Assembly: GCF_900103325.1 (NCBI RefSeq)
Contig: NZ_FMXM01000020.1
Span: forward strand, 1-64,000
Direction: 5' to 3'
Source of the DNA: Mesorhizobium qingshengii
GTDB taxonomy: Bacteria; Pseudomonadota; Alphaproteobacteria; Rhizobiales; Rhizobiaceae
DNA: 64,000 bases
The notes below the pieces were generated by a model. The model did not search any database. It was not told the DNA's origin and worked only from the letters and a program-made list of their open reading frames with translations. A program made the position numbers and the translations under genes. Positions 28,893 to 37,006 of this stretch are shown here, one piece after another (position 1 is the stretch's first letter; each line of letters starts with the position of its first letter).

Positions 28893-29396
28893 ATGTCCAC
28901 CACCACCACCACCTTGCCCGACGCCCGATGGCTGCATGCCATTGCGGCGACTGCGTTTCTGGCAGTGAGCCTCCTCCCCCACGCCGCGCTGAATGCGCAG
29001 GGCCTTGAAAGCCCGGAGACCGTCAACCGTATCATCGGCTCGGAGGTCAGGCAGGAAGAGGCCAAGGCCAACGCCGAAGCTGGGAACGTCAACACAGCGA
29101 TAGAGCGGACGCGTGAGAACATCGGCACCGTGCGCAAGACGTCCAAGCTCGACAAGGTCGATATCGTGTTCCTCACCGACGCCGCGCGCAGCGCAGGCGG
29201 CCCGCCGCCGGTTATCGAGAGCAAGCTCAAGCAGCATCAGGACGACATTGCTGAACTGCGCAAAGAGATCGAGGCCAACGCCCTGCTGTTCAACGCCATC
29301 GAGTCGCGGCGCCTGCTTGCCGAGGATGTTCTCGCCGTCGAATTCGACGATCCAGGAAAGATCATCATCTACGCCGCGGCAAAGCCGTCGAACTGA
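28893..29396 (+). CDS. Exported protein with coiled-coil segment, unknown function
   Basis: This is a 167-residue protein with a long N-terminus and a hydrophobic export segment (IAATAFLAVSLLPHAALNA, residues about 18-36). A charged helical part follows (EVRQEEAKANAEAGNVNTAI, then KLKQHQDDIAELRKEIEANA), likely a coiled coil. The protein ends with a small beta-like tail (AVEFDDPGKIIIYAAAKPSN). I do not recognise it. It is 114 bases after the previous exported gene on the same strand and convergent with ureB. Confidence 0.72.
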   Translation: MSTTTTTLPDARWLHAIAATAFLAVSLLPHAALNAQGLESPETVNRIIGSEVRQEEAKANAEAGNVNTAIERTRENIGTVRKTSKLDKVDIVFLTDAARSAGGPPPVIESKLKQHQDDIAELRKEIEANALLFNAIESRRLLAEDVLAVEFDDPGKIIIYAAAKPSN

Positions 29397-29482
29397 GTCG
29401 AAAGCGCCACTTGTTTTTATGCATGTCGGTGCCCTAACACCGCTCGACACTTTTGGGCGACGCGCATAAGACGCCATCGATC

Positions 29483-29788
29483 TCACAGCTTCCCCATCAC
29501 CTTCTGCTGAAAACCGTAGACCTCGCGCTTGCCGCCGAGCGGCACCAGCGTCACGTCACGCTCTTGGCCTGGCTCGAAGCGCATGGCCGTGCCGGCGGCA
29601 ATGTCGAGGCGCATGCCCCTGGCACGATCGCGGTCGAACTTCAGCCCTTCATTGGTCTCGAAGAAATGGTAGTGGCTGCCGACCTGGATCGGCCGGTCGC
29701 CGCTGTTGGCCACTTTCATGGTGAGGGTCGGCAGGCCCTTGTTCAGCTCGATGTCGCCGCTTGCGGTGATGACTTCGCCCGGGATCAT
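29483..29788 (-). CDS. ureB: Urease beta subunit UreB
   Basis: This is the 101-residue beta subunit of urease, a small structural chain that packs against UreC. The opening MIPGEVITASGDIELNKG and the segment DRPIQVGSHYHFFETN are diagnostic. ATG 29788 gives the normal family length; the longer frame overlaps ureJ. It starts eight bases after ureJ. Confidence 0.96.
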   Translation of the reverse strand: MIPGEVITASGDIELNKGLPTLTMKVANSGDRPIQVGSHYHFFETNEGLKFDRDRARGMRLDIAAGTAMRFEPGQERDVTLVPLGGKREVYGFQQKVMGKL

Positions 29789-29796
29789 CGCGCCCC

Positions 29797-30384
29797 TCAC
29801 AGAACGCCGAAGGCGAGACCGGCACCGACCGCCGCGCAGGCCGCACCCGCGGCGCGGGCCAAGCCACGGAACCTGATGCCGAGGCCAATGCATGCGGCGA
29901 TGCCGATGGCGTGCAGGAACGCGGTGGCAATGGCAAAGCCGGCCATGTATTCAAGCCCGCCGGCGTTTTCCGGCACTTCGGTGCCATGGGCATGGCCGTG
30001 GAACAGGGCGAACAGGCCGATGATGGCGGCGCCGGCCGAAATCGGCAGATCGACCGCCAGCGCCACCAGCAGCCCGAGCGCCACGACCGAGGCCAGGATG
30101 GCCGGTTCGACGAAGGGCAGCGGCATATGCAGCATGCCGAGCGTGCCGCCGGCCAGCATGACGCCGACAAAAGCCGCCGGCCATGCCCAGATTGCCTTGC
30201 CGCCCTTGAGCGCCGCCCACAGACCGACCGCGATCATGACAGTCATATGGTCGAGGCCGGAGAGCGGATGCATGAAGCCGGCCGTGAAGGAGGAGGTCGT
30301 GCCGCCGCCGACATGGGCATAGGCCGGCATGGCCGCGGCCAGCAGCAGGATCGCCGAGAGGCACAGGCGTTTGGCTGACATCAT
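29797..30384 (-). CDS. ureJ: HupE/UreJ-family nickel permease
   Basis: This is a 195-residue membrane protein of the HupE/UreJ family, which takes up nickel for metalloenzymes. A signal-like segment (CLSAILLLAAAMPAYA) precedes the family motif HPLSGLDHMTVMIAVG; the second His motif ALFHGHAHGTE is present. A GTG at 30420 overlaps the upstream stop, but GGAAGG seven bases before ATG 30384 makes that the better start. Placed between ureA and ureB, it fits nickel supply for urease. Confidence 0.92.
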   Translation of the reverse strand: MMSAKRLCLSAILLLAAAMPAYAHVGGGTTSSFTAGFMHPLSGLDHMTVMIAVGLWAALKGGKAIWAWPAAFVGVMLAGGTLGMLHMPLPFVEPAILASVVALGLLVALAVDLPISAGAAIIGLFALFHGHAHGTEVPENAGGLEYMAGFAIATAFLHAIGIAACIGLGIRFRGLARAAGAACAAVGAGLAFGVL

Positions 30385-30416
30385 CGATTTGCCTTCCGTT
30401 TGAAGTGTCGTGGTGC

Positions 30417-30674
30417 TCACGCGGCCTTGCGGGCCGGGCCGCAGCCTTCGGCCTTGAGAACGCGTTTGGTCGAAGCCGGATACTTTTTCAGCATCGCAGC
30501 CGGGCGGATCGGCCGGGCTGAAAAATTACCACCGCAATTGGGGCAGACGCCGTCCAGCACGTTTTCGGCGCAATCGGCGCAAAAGGTGCATTCGAAGGTG
30601 CAGATCACCGCATCCGCCGCCTCCGGCGGCAGGTCCTTGTCGCAGCATTCGCAGTTGGGGCGCAGTTCAAGCAT
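30417..30674 (-). CDS. DUF1272 cysteine-rich protein in ure operon
   Basis: This is an 85-residue protein with eight or more cysteines in zinc-ribbon-like spacing: CECC, CTFECTFCADC and CPNC. The opening MLELRPNCECCDKDLPPEA is typical of DUF1272. It starts eight bases after ureA and lies before ureJ in the same operon. It probably binds zinc; a link to nickel or zinc balance during urease assembly is only a guess. Confidence 0.88.
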   Translation of the reverse strand: MLELRPNCECCDKDLPPEAADAVICTFECTFCADCAENVLDGVCPNCGGNFSARPIRPAAMLKKYPASTKRVLKAEGCGPARKAA

Positions 30675-30682
30675 CTCTCACC

Positions 30683-30985
30683 TCACCGGATGGGTTCGTG
30701 CACGGTCACCAGCTTGGTGCCGTCGGGGAACGTCGCTTCCACCTGCACGTCATGGATCATCTCGGCGATGCCTTCCATCACTTGCGCGCGGGTGACGACA
30801 TGGGCGCCGGCCTCCATCAGTTCGGCGACCGGTCGGCCGTCGCGGGCGCCCTCGACGACGAAGTCGGTGATCAGCGCGATCGCTTCCGGGTGATTGAGCT
30901 TGACGCCGCGTTCGAGCCGCTTGCGCGCCACGATCGCCGCCATGGCGATCAGCAGCTTGTCCTTTTCCCTCGGCGTCAGGTTCAT
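30683..30985 (-). CDS. ureA: Urease gamma subunit UreA
   Basis: This is the 100-residue gamma subunit. The family opening MNLTPREKDKLLIAMAAIVA and the segment LNHPEAIALITDFVVEGARD are clear. ATG 30985 gives the usual length; the longer frame runs into ureD. It is second in the operon, 28 bases after ureD. Confidence 0.97.
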   Translation of the reverse strand: MNLTPREKDKLLIAMAAIVARKRLERGVKLNHPEAIALITDFVVEGARDGRPVAELMEAGAHVVTRAQVMEGIAEMIHDVQVEATFPDGTKLVTVHEPIR

Positions 30986-31013
30986 GTGTTTTCCCGGACT
31001 GGCATAGACAAGA

Positions 31014-31856
31014 TCACAGTGACCATAATTTGGGCAGGCCCGCCCTTCCGTTGAGCAGTTCGACGAGTGGAACCAGCCGCTGGCGGAGCTGGTAGCCGTC
31101 GTCAGCGTAAAGCCTCGCAAGAAGCTTGCCAGATTTCCTCACGCTCCAGACACTGGCGCTGCCCTGGTCGCCGACGATCTCCAGAACCGGATCGAGCAGG
31201 GCATCGGCCCGCGGCGACACCAGCAGCAGCGTCGCCATCGCGATCGCACCAGCGGCAATCGCCGGGCGGCCGAGCATGGCAGCGATATCGGGCCCGATGC
31301 GGAAATCCTCGGCATGGATGAGGGAGCCATCCTGGCGAACACGCCAGCGGTCGTGGAAATTACCCTGCGCCGCCCGCTCCCCCATGGCTAGGCGGCCGAA
31401 CACCGTGGCCTCCAGCACCAGCGCCTCGGCGTTGGCGGCAAGCTCGACATCGAGCGTACGGGCAAATGCCGCCCGGTCGAAGACGATGGTTTCCTGCGGC
31501 AGCCAGGCGATGCGGCCGGCTTCGCCGACCGACAATCTGACCCGCACCTCGGCACGGTCGGACGCCGCGCGATAGATCTTTTCGCAGGCCTGGGTCGTTA
31601 CCGACGCCGAGGCGCCGGGGCCGACATCCACCTGCCAGCCGAGACGGTCGCCGCCGGTCATTCCGCCGGCGGTATTGATCAGCACCGCTTCGAGCGGATC
31701 GGCCGCGACGGTCGGCATCCTTATCTTGGCGGCGCCGTCCTGATAGAGGCGCAGCAGGCGCGTGCGACCGCCGCCAACACCACAGGAAAGCCGCGCCACG
31801 CCCGCCGCGCGCTGGGCCGGCAGCGTCGAAATCCCGCCATGTTCGATCGTATCCAT
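31014..31856 (-). CDS. ureD: Urease accessory protein UreD
   Basis: This is a 280-residue chaperone that binds apo-urease with UreF and UreG for nickel insertion. Family segments NTAGGMTGGDRLGWQVDVGPGA (shortened here as NTAGGMTGGD), TTQACEKIYRA and WLPQETIVFDRA are visible. First gene of the operon, divergent from the acyl carrier protein gene. The ribosome site before ATG 31856 is weak. Confidence 0.95.
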   Translation of the reverse strand: MDTIEHGGISTLPAQRAAGVARLSCGVGGGRTRLLRLYQDGAAKIRMPTVAADPLEAVLINTAGGMTGGDRLGWQVDVGPGASASVTTQACEKIYRAASDRAEVRVRLSVGEAGRIAWLPQETIVFDRAAFARTLDVELAANAEALVLEATVFGRLAMGERAAQGNFHDRWRVRQDGSLIHAEDFRIGPDIAAMLGRPAIAAGAIAMATLLLVSPRADALLDPVLEIVGDQGSASVWSVRKSGKLLARLYADDGYQLRQRLVPLVELLNGRAGLPKLWSL

Positions 31857-32061
31857 GCCTGCACGTTAAGCACTACGGCGGCTTTGTCGATATATAGCTT
31901 GTTGCTTGACAACGTTTTGGTTTCTATAGAGGGAACCACCTTGGTACGGTCATGCAGCGCTTGGCGGGGGTATAGAGCGACGACGACGGCTTGATACCGG
32001 GAGAACAAGGGGCGCTGTTCAATTGGCGTCGGGAAACGCGACAAAGTGGGGAAGAAACCGA

Positions 32062-32316
32062 ATGGCCGACCAGCTGGCAATGGATATCATCGCGAAGATC
32101 AAGGCTCATGCCGAGCCGGGCGGCGAGGAAATCACCACCAATACCGAATTGACAGCGCTTGGTATCCATTCGTTGGAGCTGACGGAGATCATCTTTGATC
32201 TCGAGGAAGAATATGGCATCGAGATCGAGATGAACACGGTCGATGCCTGGAGCAATCTGAAGAATGTCGGCGACATGGTCGAAGCTGTTCGCGCGCTGAT
32301 CGCGAAAAAAGCTTGA
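32062..32316 (+). CDS. NodF-like acyl carrier protein
   Basis: This is an 84-residue acyl carrier protein. It matches rhizobial NodF closely in the second half (IEIEMNTVDAWSNLKNVGDM). The phosphopantetheine serine is present in LGIHSLEL, but the usual Asp before it is His. ATG 32062 follows GGGGAAGAAACC; a longer frame to 32023 is discarded. It lies six bases before a NodE-like ketosynthase, an order like nodFE. No nod box is seen upstream, and no other nod gene is near, so a fatty-acyl role outside nodulation is likely. Confidence 0.87.
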   Translation: MADQLAMDIIAKIKAHAEPGGEEITTNTELTALGIHSLELTEIIFDLEEEYGIEIEMNTVDAWSNLKNVGDMVEAVRALIAKKA

Positions 32317-32321
32317 ACTGA

Positions 32322-33530
32322 ATGCATAAGCGCGTCGTCATCACCGGCATGGGCGGTATTTGCGGGCTTGGCACCAACGCACCCGCGATCTGGAACGAAA
32401 TGCGTGCCGGCCGCTCGGCCATCGGCGCGATCAGCAGTCCGCAGCTGCATGATCTCAAGGTCAAGGTCGGCTGCGAAATCAAGACGCTTCCTGATCACGG
32501 CATAGATCGCAAGCAATTGGTGTCGATGGACCGCTTCAGCCTGCTGGCGGTGATCGCGGCCAGAGAGGCGTTGCGGCAGTCTGGCCTGGTTGCGGATGAA
32601 GCCACGACCTATCGGATGGGCACCATCGTCGGCGTCGGCGTCTGCGGCTGGGAAGCGATCGAGGAGAACTATCGCGCCATTCTGATCGAGGGCAGGAATC
32701 GCGCCGGCATCTTCACCGTGCCGAAGGTGATGCCGAGTGCGGCCTCCGGCCAGGTCAGCATCAATCTCGGTCTGCGCGGTCCGGTCTTCGGTGTCACGTC
32801 GGCCTGCTCGTCGTCCAACCACGCCATCGCCTCGGCGGTCGACCAGATCAGGCTTGGCCGCGCCGATGTGATGGTCGCCGGCGGCACCGATGCACCGCTG
32901 GTCTGGGGTATCCTGAAAGGCTGGGAAGCGCTGCGGGTGCTGGCCCCGGATACGTGCCGGCCATTCTCCGCCGACCGCCAGGGCCTGTCGCTTGGCGAAG
33001 GCGCCGGCATGGCGGTGCTGGAAACCTACGAGCACGCCATGGCGCGCGGTGCCACCATTCTTGCCGAAATTGCTGGTGCCGGCCTTTCCGCCGACGCTTC
33101 CGACATCGTCGCGCCGACCATCGAAGGGCCAACGGCCGCCATGCGCGCCTGCCTGGCCGACGCCGGGCTCAATCCCGAGGATGTCGACTATCTCAATGCC
33201 CACGGCACCGGCACCAAGGCCAACGACCAGATCGAGACGGCGGCGATCAAGCGCGTCTTTGGCGACGCCGCCTACAGACTGTCGGTGTCATCGACCAAAT
33301 CGATGCATGCCCACTGCCTTGGCGCATCGGGAGCGCTGGAGATGATCGCCTGTGTCATGGCGATCCGCGAGGGCATCGTGCCGCCAACGGCCAATTTTCG
33401 CGAGGTCGACCCCGATTGCGACCTCGATGTCACCCCGAACGTGGCACGCGAGCGCAAGGTGCGCGCGGCGATCAGCAATGGCTTCGCTTTCGGCGGCACC
33501 AATGCGGTGCTGGCGTTCAAGGCGGTCTGA
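32322..33530 (+). CDS. NodE/FabF-like beta-ketoacyl-ACP synthase
   Basis: This is a 402-residue condensing enzyme that extends an acyl chain held on a carrier protein. The catalytic Cys lies in GVTSACSSSNHAIAS, and the two histidines in LNAHGTGTKAND and MHAHCLGASGALE. The segments RKQLVSMDRFSLLAVIAA and EALRVLAPDTCRPFSADR are much more like rhizobial NodE than general FabF. It is coupled to the NodF-like gene. Substrate and product are unknown; NodE proteins build polyunsaturated chains for Nod factors. Confidence 0.88.
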   Translation: MHKRVVITGMGGICGLGTNAPAIWNEMRAGRSAIGAISSPQLHDLKVKVGCEIKTLPDHGIDRKQLVSMDRFSLLAVIAAREALRQSGLVADEATTYRMGTIVGVGVCGWEAIEENYRAILIEGRNRAGIFTVPKVMPSAASGQVSINLGLRGPVFGVTSACSSSNHAIASAVDQIRLGRADVMVAGGTDAPLVWGILKGWEALRVLAPDTCRPFSADRQGLSLGEGAGMAVLETYEHAMARGATILAEIAGAGLSADASDIVAPTIEGPTAAMRACLADAGLNPEDVDYLNAHGTGTKANDQIETAAIKRVFGDAAYRLSVSSTKSMHAHCLGASGALEMIACVMAIREGIVPPTANFREVDPDCDLDVTPNVARERKVRAAISNGFAFGGTNAVLAFKAV

Positions 33531-33671
33531 TTCCGGACCGTCCGTTCCGTTGACTGTCCGTGCACGGCGAAGCTGTCGCCGCCATATTGATCATGCCCTG
33601 TCGCGCGCCTAATCCTTGGCCGCCCCCGCCAAACCGCGCCTTTCGGCGCACCCCCCATTCAGGAGTTTTCC

Positions 33672-34376
33672 ATGGCTGACTTGTCCGCCTTTCCGATCGC
33701 AACACGCTGGCCGGCCAAGCATCCTGACCAGATCCAGCTCTACTCGGCAACAACGCCGAACGGCGTGAAGATATCGATTGCCCTGGAGGAACTCGGCCTG
33801 CCCTACGAGCCGCATCTGATCGCCATCAGCAAGAATGAAACCTGGACACCGGAATTCCTGTCGCTCAATCCCAACGGCAAGATACCGGCGATCATCGATC
33901 CGAATGGCCCGGACGGCAAGCCGATCGGCCTGTTCGAATCCGGCGCCATCCTGCTCTACCTCGCCGAAAAGACCGGCCTGCTGATCCCGGCGGACGCGGC
34001 GCGGCGCTACGAGACGATCCAGTGGGTGTTCTTCCAGATGGCCTCGGTCGGACCGATGTTCGGCCAGCTCGGCTTTTTCCACAAATTCGCCGGGCGTGAG
34101 ATCGCCGACAAGCGCCCGCTGGAGCGCTATCGCGATGAATCGCGACGGCTGCTCGGCGTGCTCGACGACAGGCTGAAGGGTCGCAAGTGGATCATGGGCA
34201 ATGACTACACCATCGCCGATATCTCCCTGCTCGGCTGGGTGCGCAACCTGATCGGCTTCTACGAAGCGCGCGAACTCGTCGGCTTCGATGATTTCGCCAA
34301 TCTGGCGGCGTGGCTGGAACGCGGCCTGGCGCGACCGGCGGTGCAGAAGGGTCTCACGATTCCGGCGAGGGGCTGA
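33672..34376 (+). CDS. Glutathione S-transferase, YghU/Nu type
   Basis: This is a 234-residue GST-fold enzyme. The thioredoxin-like half reads IQLYSATTPNGVKISIALEE, with Thr-Pro-Asn at the active site as in Nu-class disulfide-bond reductases (YfcG, YghU), then NPNGKIPAIIDP and FESGAILLYLA. The C-terminal half has the DYTIADISLLGW motif. AGGAG lies six bases before ATG 33672. It would reduce disulfides with glutathione. Single gene with no obvious partner. Confidence 0.9.
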   Translation: MADLSAFPIATRWPAKHPDQIQLYSATTPNGVKISIALEELGLPYEPHLIAISKNETWTPEFLSLNPNGKIPAIIDPNGPDGKPIGLFESGAILLYLAEKTGLLIPADAARRYETIQWVFFQMASVGPMFGQLGFFHKFAGREIADKRPLERYRDESRRLLGVLDDRLKGRKWIMGNDYTIADISLLGWVRNLIGFYEARELVGFDDFANLAAWLERGLARPAVQKGLTIPARG

Positions 34377-34406
34377 GGTGTAGGTCGCCGGAAAACGCGG
34401 TTCCGG

Positions 34407-34757
34407 CTACTTGGCCTTTGCCTTGGCTTTCGAACCGCCCTTGCCCATGACGGAAGCCGCAAGCGATGCAGCGCCCCTAGCGGCGATGACGACGGCGCCA
34501 GCCGCTACGTTGGCCGTCGCCCTGGCCGTGCGCATGGCGCTGCCCGTCAACGAGTCGTTGGCGTTTGCCGGCTTCTTCGGCTTTGCGGCCTTGGCGGTGG
34601 CCTTCGCTGCGCCCGGCACCACTTTTCTGGGCGCCGCCTTGCCGAAAGTTGGTTTTGCCGCATCCTTGGAACGCTCGGCGATAGCCGGGCCGGCGCCGGC
34701 CTTCGATTGGGTTGCCTTGCCCTTGGCGGGCGCGGGCTTTCTTGCCTTTTGTGCCAT
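34407..34757 (-). CDS. Lysine/alanine-rich histone H1-like protein
   Basis: This is a 116-residue strongly basic protein made largely of Ala, Lys and Pro with repeats such as KPAPAKGKAT and AKATAKAAKPKKPA. A more hydrophobic Ala-rich helix follows (TANVAAGAVVIAARGAAS). The tail is GGSKAKAKAK. ATG 34757 is chosen over the longer frame that overlaps the kinase gene. Composition suggests DNA binding like bacterial H1-type proteins, but low-complexity sequence limits certainty. Confidence 0.65.
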   Translation of the reverse strand: MAQKARKPAPAKGKATQSKAGAGPAIAERSKDAAKPTFGKAAPRKVVPGAAKATAKAAKPKKPANANDSLTGSAMRTARATANVAAGAVVIAARGAASLAASVMGKGGSKAKAKAK

Positions 34758-34842
34758 CGGACGGAATCCTTTTTTGGCGGAAGTGCCTCGTTGGCGATAA
34801 CGGCCTGAAAGTCTTAAGGTTCCCCCTGAAGAATCCGTAGAA

Positions 34843-35463
34843 TCAAGCGGAATCGCCGACCACGAGGTCGGCGGCCCGGCGGCGGGCAAGCACGCGGTCG
34901 ATGTTGGGCATGTCGTTGGAGGCGATCCAGGCCCGCGCATCGGCGTCGGACCGGCCATGGCCGTGCCAGCGCTCGAGCAGGCGGCGCTCGAGTTCGGCGC
35001 GCGGTACGTCGACGAAGATCGAGAAATCGAACAGCGGCGCCAGCCGCGACCACGGCTCCTCGTCGAGCAGCAGGTAGTTGCCTTCGACCAGGATGAACTT
35101 GGTCTCCGCGCCGATGATCGCGGCGGCGGCGCGCGACAATTCCATGCTCCGGTCGAAGACCGGTATGGCGATATCGGGTTCGCCGGCGCGGATGCGCTTC
35201 AGCAGCGCCTCGAAGCCGGCGAAATCGAAGGTTTCCGGCGCGCCCTTTCGTGCGCGCAGGCCACGCCGGTCGAGCACCACGTCGTCATAGTGGAAGCCGT
35301 CCATGGGCACGACTTCCACGGCACCCTCGGGCAGCAGATCGCGCAGGCTTGCCGACAGCGTCGACTTGCCCGCTCCCGGAGGGCCGGCGATCGCGACGAT
35401 GAAGCGTTGTGCCTTGCCGGCACGCTTGAAGATGGTGGCGGCGAGATGGGCGATTTCGGACAT
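34843..35463 (-). CDS. Nucleoside/sugar kinase-like P-loop protein
   Basis: This is a 206-residue kinase of the uridine kinase/phosphoribulokinase/pantothenate kinase group. The P-loop GPPGAGKST is at residues 27-35, with the substrate loop MDGFHYDDVVL and the acid motif LVEGNYLLL. It resembles FrcK-type proteins found with fructose transport in rhizobia. It stands alone here, with an epimerase-like gene upstream on the same strand. Confidence 0.85.
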   Translation of the reverse strand: MSEIAHLAATIFKRAGKAQRFIVAIAGPPGAGKSTLSASLRDLLPEGAVEVVPMDGFHYDDVVLDRRGLRARKGAPETFDFAGFEALLKRIRAGEPDIAIPVFDRSMELSRAAAAIIGAETKFILVEGNYLLLDEEPWSRLAPLFDFSIFVDVPRAELERRLLERWHGHGRSDADARAWIASNDMPNIDRVLARRRAADLVVGDSA

Positions 35464-35573
35464 GAGAGCCTCTCTGGCGGAGCTTCAAATCCACCAAGTT
35501 CCGCATGATGATTTCGGCCACATCTTGGCGGCTATTGGCGGAAATTTCAAACCCTGCGATCGCGCAATCCCGC

Positions 35574-36668
35574 CTATGAGGCCGCTGGCTGGCCGATGCG
35601 CAGGAAATCGCTGTCGAAGGGAACCTCCCGGGTCCAGCCGCCGGCCGCCAGTCGCATGCGGCCGTTTGCCGTCGTGACCGCCTGCGGCGGCTCGCCGCCG
35701 GACAAGGGCATGGCGCCGATAACATGGCGAAAGGAAACGCCGCGACCCAGCGCAAACGCGGTCGCCACCCCTTCGCGCTTCAGCCAGTTGTCGCCGATCG
35801 AGGCGGCATGGCCGACGGCGGCGCGGCCGTCCTCGATGCCGAGCACGCCGCGGTGGCGGCCGCTCCAGGGCACGTAGTCGCGGCCGCCATTGCTGAGCCA
35901 CAGCATGGTGATCGGCAGTTCGGCCGGGTTCTTCAGCACCAGCACCAGGTCCTCTTCGGCATGGCGCGCCAGTGCGGTCCAGCCCGGCCCGCCATGATCG
36001 GCCTCGACCAAGGTGACGAAATCCTCGCGCCGATCGTCCATGCGGTACTCGGTCAGGTCGAGCGTGCCGCCGCCGGCGGCGGGAAAACGGCTGAGATCGG
36101 CGGAGCTCGCCGGATAGGCCAGCATGAAGCGGCCGCGTGCGGGATCCGGCTCCAGCGGGTCGTCCAGCGTGGCGGCAAATCGCTTCGGCGAGAAGGCGAG
36201 TTTGCCGCCTTTCGTCATCGCCGTCATCGGATGGTGCGCGACGGAAATGGCGCCATGGCCACCGGAAAACACATGCTCCTGATAGAGAAAGGGATGGTCG
36301 TCGCGCAAAGTGAGGATCTTGTCGACGCTGGCGCCCATCACCGTGTGCCGCAGCCGGAACACGGCCCGCCAGCCATCTTCCGTCGCGGCGCTGTCGACCA
36401 CATCCCAGGCGCTGTTGGCCGGCCAGCCATGCAGCGGCGCGTCCTCGACATCGCTGCGCGAAAACGGCGCGCAGAGGAAGTCACCGGACAGGCGAACGGT
36501 GCCTTGCGGCAGGTCTTTCGGCAACGTCTCGGGTGCGTCGACCCACGGCGCGCGATGCAGCGGCTTGAGCTGGCGCCCGTCCCTGTCGATGACCATGTCG
36601 GCGAGATGGCCGACCGTGAGGTCAACCGAAACCGAAATGCCTTTTGCCTTGATCGTGCTGATGGTCAT
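35574..36668 (-). CDS. Aldose-epimerase-fold protein, unknown substrate
   Basis: This is a 364-residue protein with the galactose mutarotase-like beta fold: LKPLHRAPWVD and the middle segment HPFLYQEHVFSGGHGAISVAHHPMTA fit the fold, with histidines as candidate active-site residues. ATG 36668 is chosen; the longer frame has no added domain. It is upstream of the kinase by about 110 bases on the same strand. I can assign the fold but not the sugar. Confidence 0.65.
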   Translation of the reverse strand: MTISTIKAKGISVSVDLTVGHLADMVIDRDGRQLKPLHRAPWVDAPETLPKDLPQGTVRLSGDFLCAPFSRSDVEDAPLHGWPANSAWDVVDSAATEDGWRAVFRLRHTVMGASVDKILTLRDDHPFLYQEHVFSGGHGAISVAHHPMTAMTKGGKLAFSPKRFAATLDDPLEPDPARGRFMLAYPASSADLSRFPAAGGGTLDLTEYRMDDRREDFVTLVEADHGGPGWTALARHAEEDLVLVLKNPAELPITMLWLSNGGRDYVPWSGRHRGVLGIEDGRAAVGHAASIGDNWLKREGVATAFALGRGVSFRHVIGAMPLSGGEPPQAVTTANGRMRLAAGGWTREVPFDSDFLRIGQPAAS

Positions 36669-37006
36669 TGCGCTCTCACCGATTCTGAGGCGCAGACAGA
36701 ACCCTTTCGGCGTGGATTGCGCAAGCATCACAATGGGCATTTTGCATCATGTGGAGCGGGAAACGCAGTGTGGAAGACCAACCGTCGAGGGTGGGCGCTG
36801 CCCCTCATCCGCCTGCCGGCACCTTCTCCCCGTATAGTGACGGGGAGAAGGGAGGCAGCGGTGCCGCCGGTGCTTTACCTGCAACGCGGGTGATTGGCGA
36901 AATCGTTGATGCGCCCCTCTCCCCGTCACTATACGGGGAGAGGATGCCGGCAGGCAGGTGAGGGGCAGCGCAGACGTCGGGAAGGATGAGAAGCCAGCTC
37001 GAACCA
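36669..37006. other. Intergenic region filled by palindromic repeat
   Basis: The 338 bases between the epimerase-like gene and the 3' end of the coiled-coil gene hold one repeat element (36799-36969). I see no gene or clear promoter in the rest. Confidence 0.6.
36799..36969. repeat. Palindromic intergenic repeat (RIME-like), copy 2
   Basis: The element is a large imperfect inverted repeat. Its ends are TGCCCCTCATCCGCCTGCCG and a near complement. Inside are two hairpins: CCTTCTCCCCGT (36822-36833) with 36840-36851, and CCTCTCCCCGT (36917-36927) with 36934-36944. Copies 1 and 3 share the same building blocks. Confidence 0.75.

Noticed and set aside
31857..32061. Possible nod box before the NodFE-like pair
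   Set aside because: The conserved ATC-dyads and the long AT-rich end of the nod box are not present; only a TTGACA with a badly spaced TATAGA is seen.
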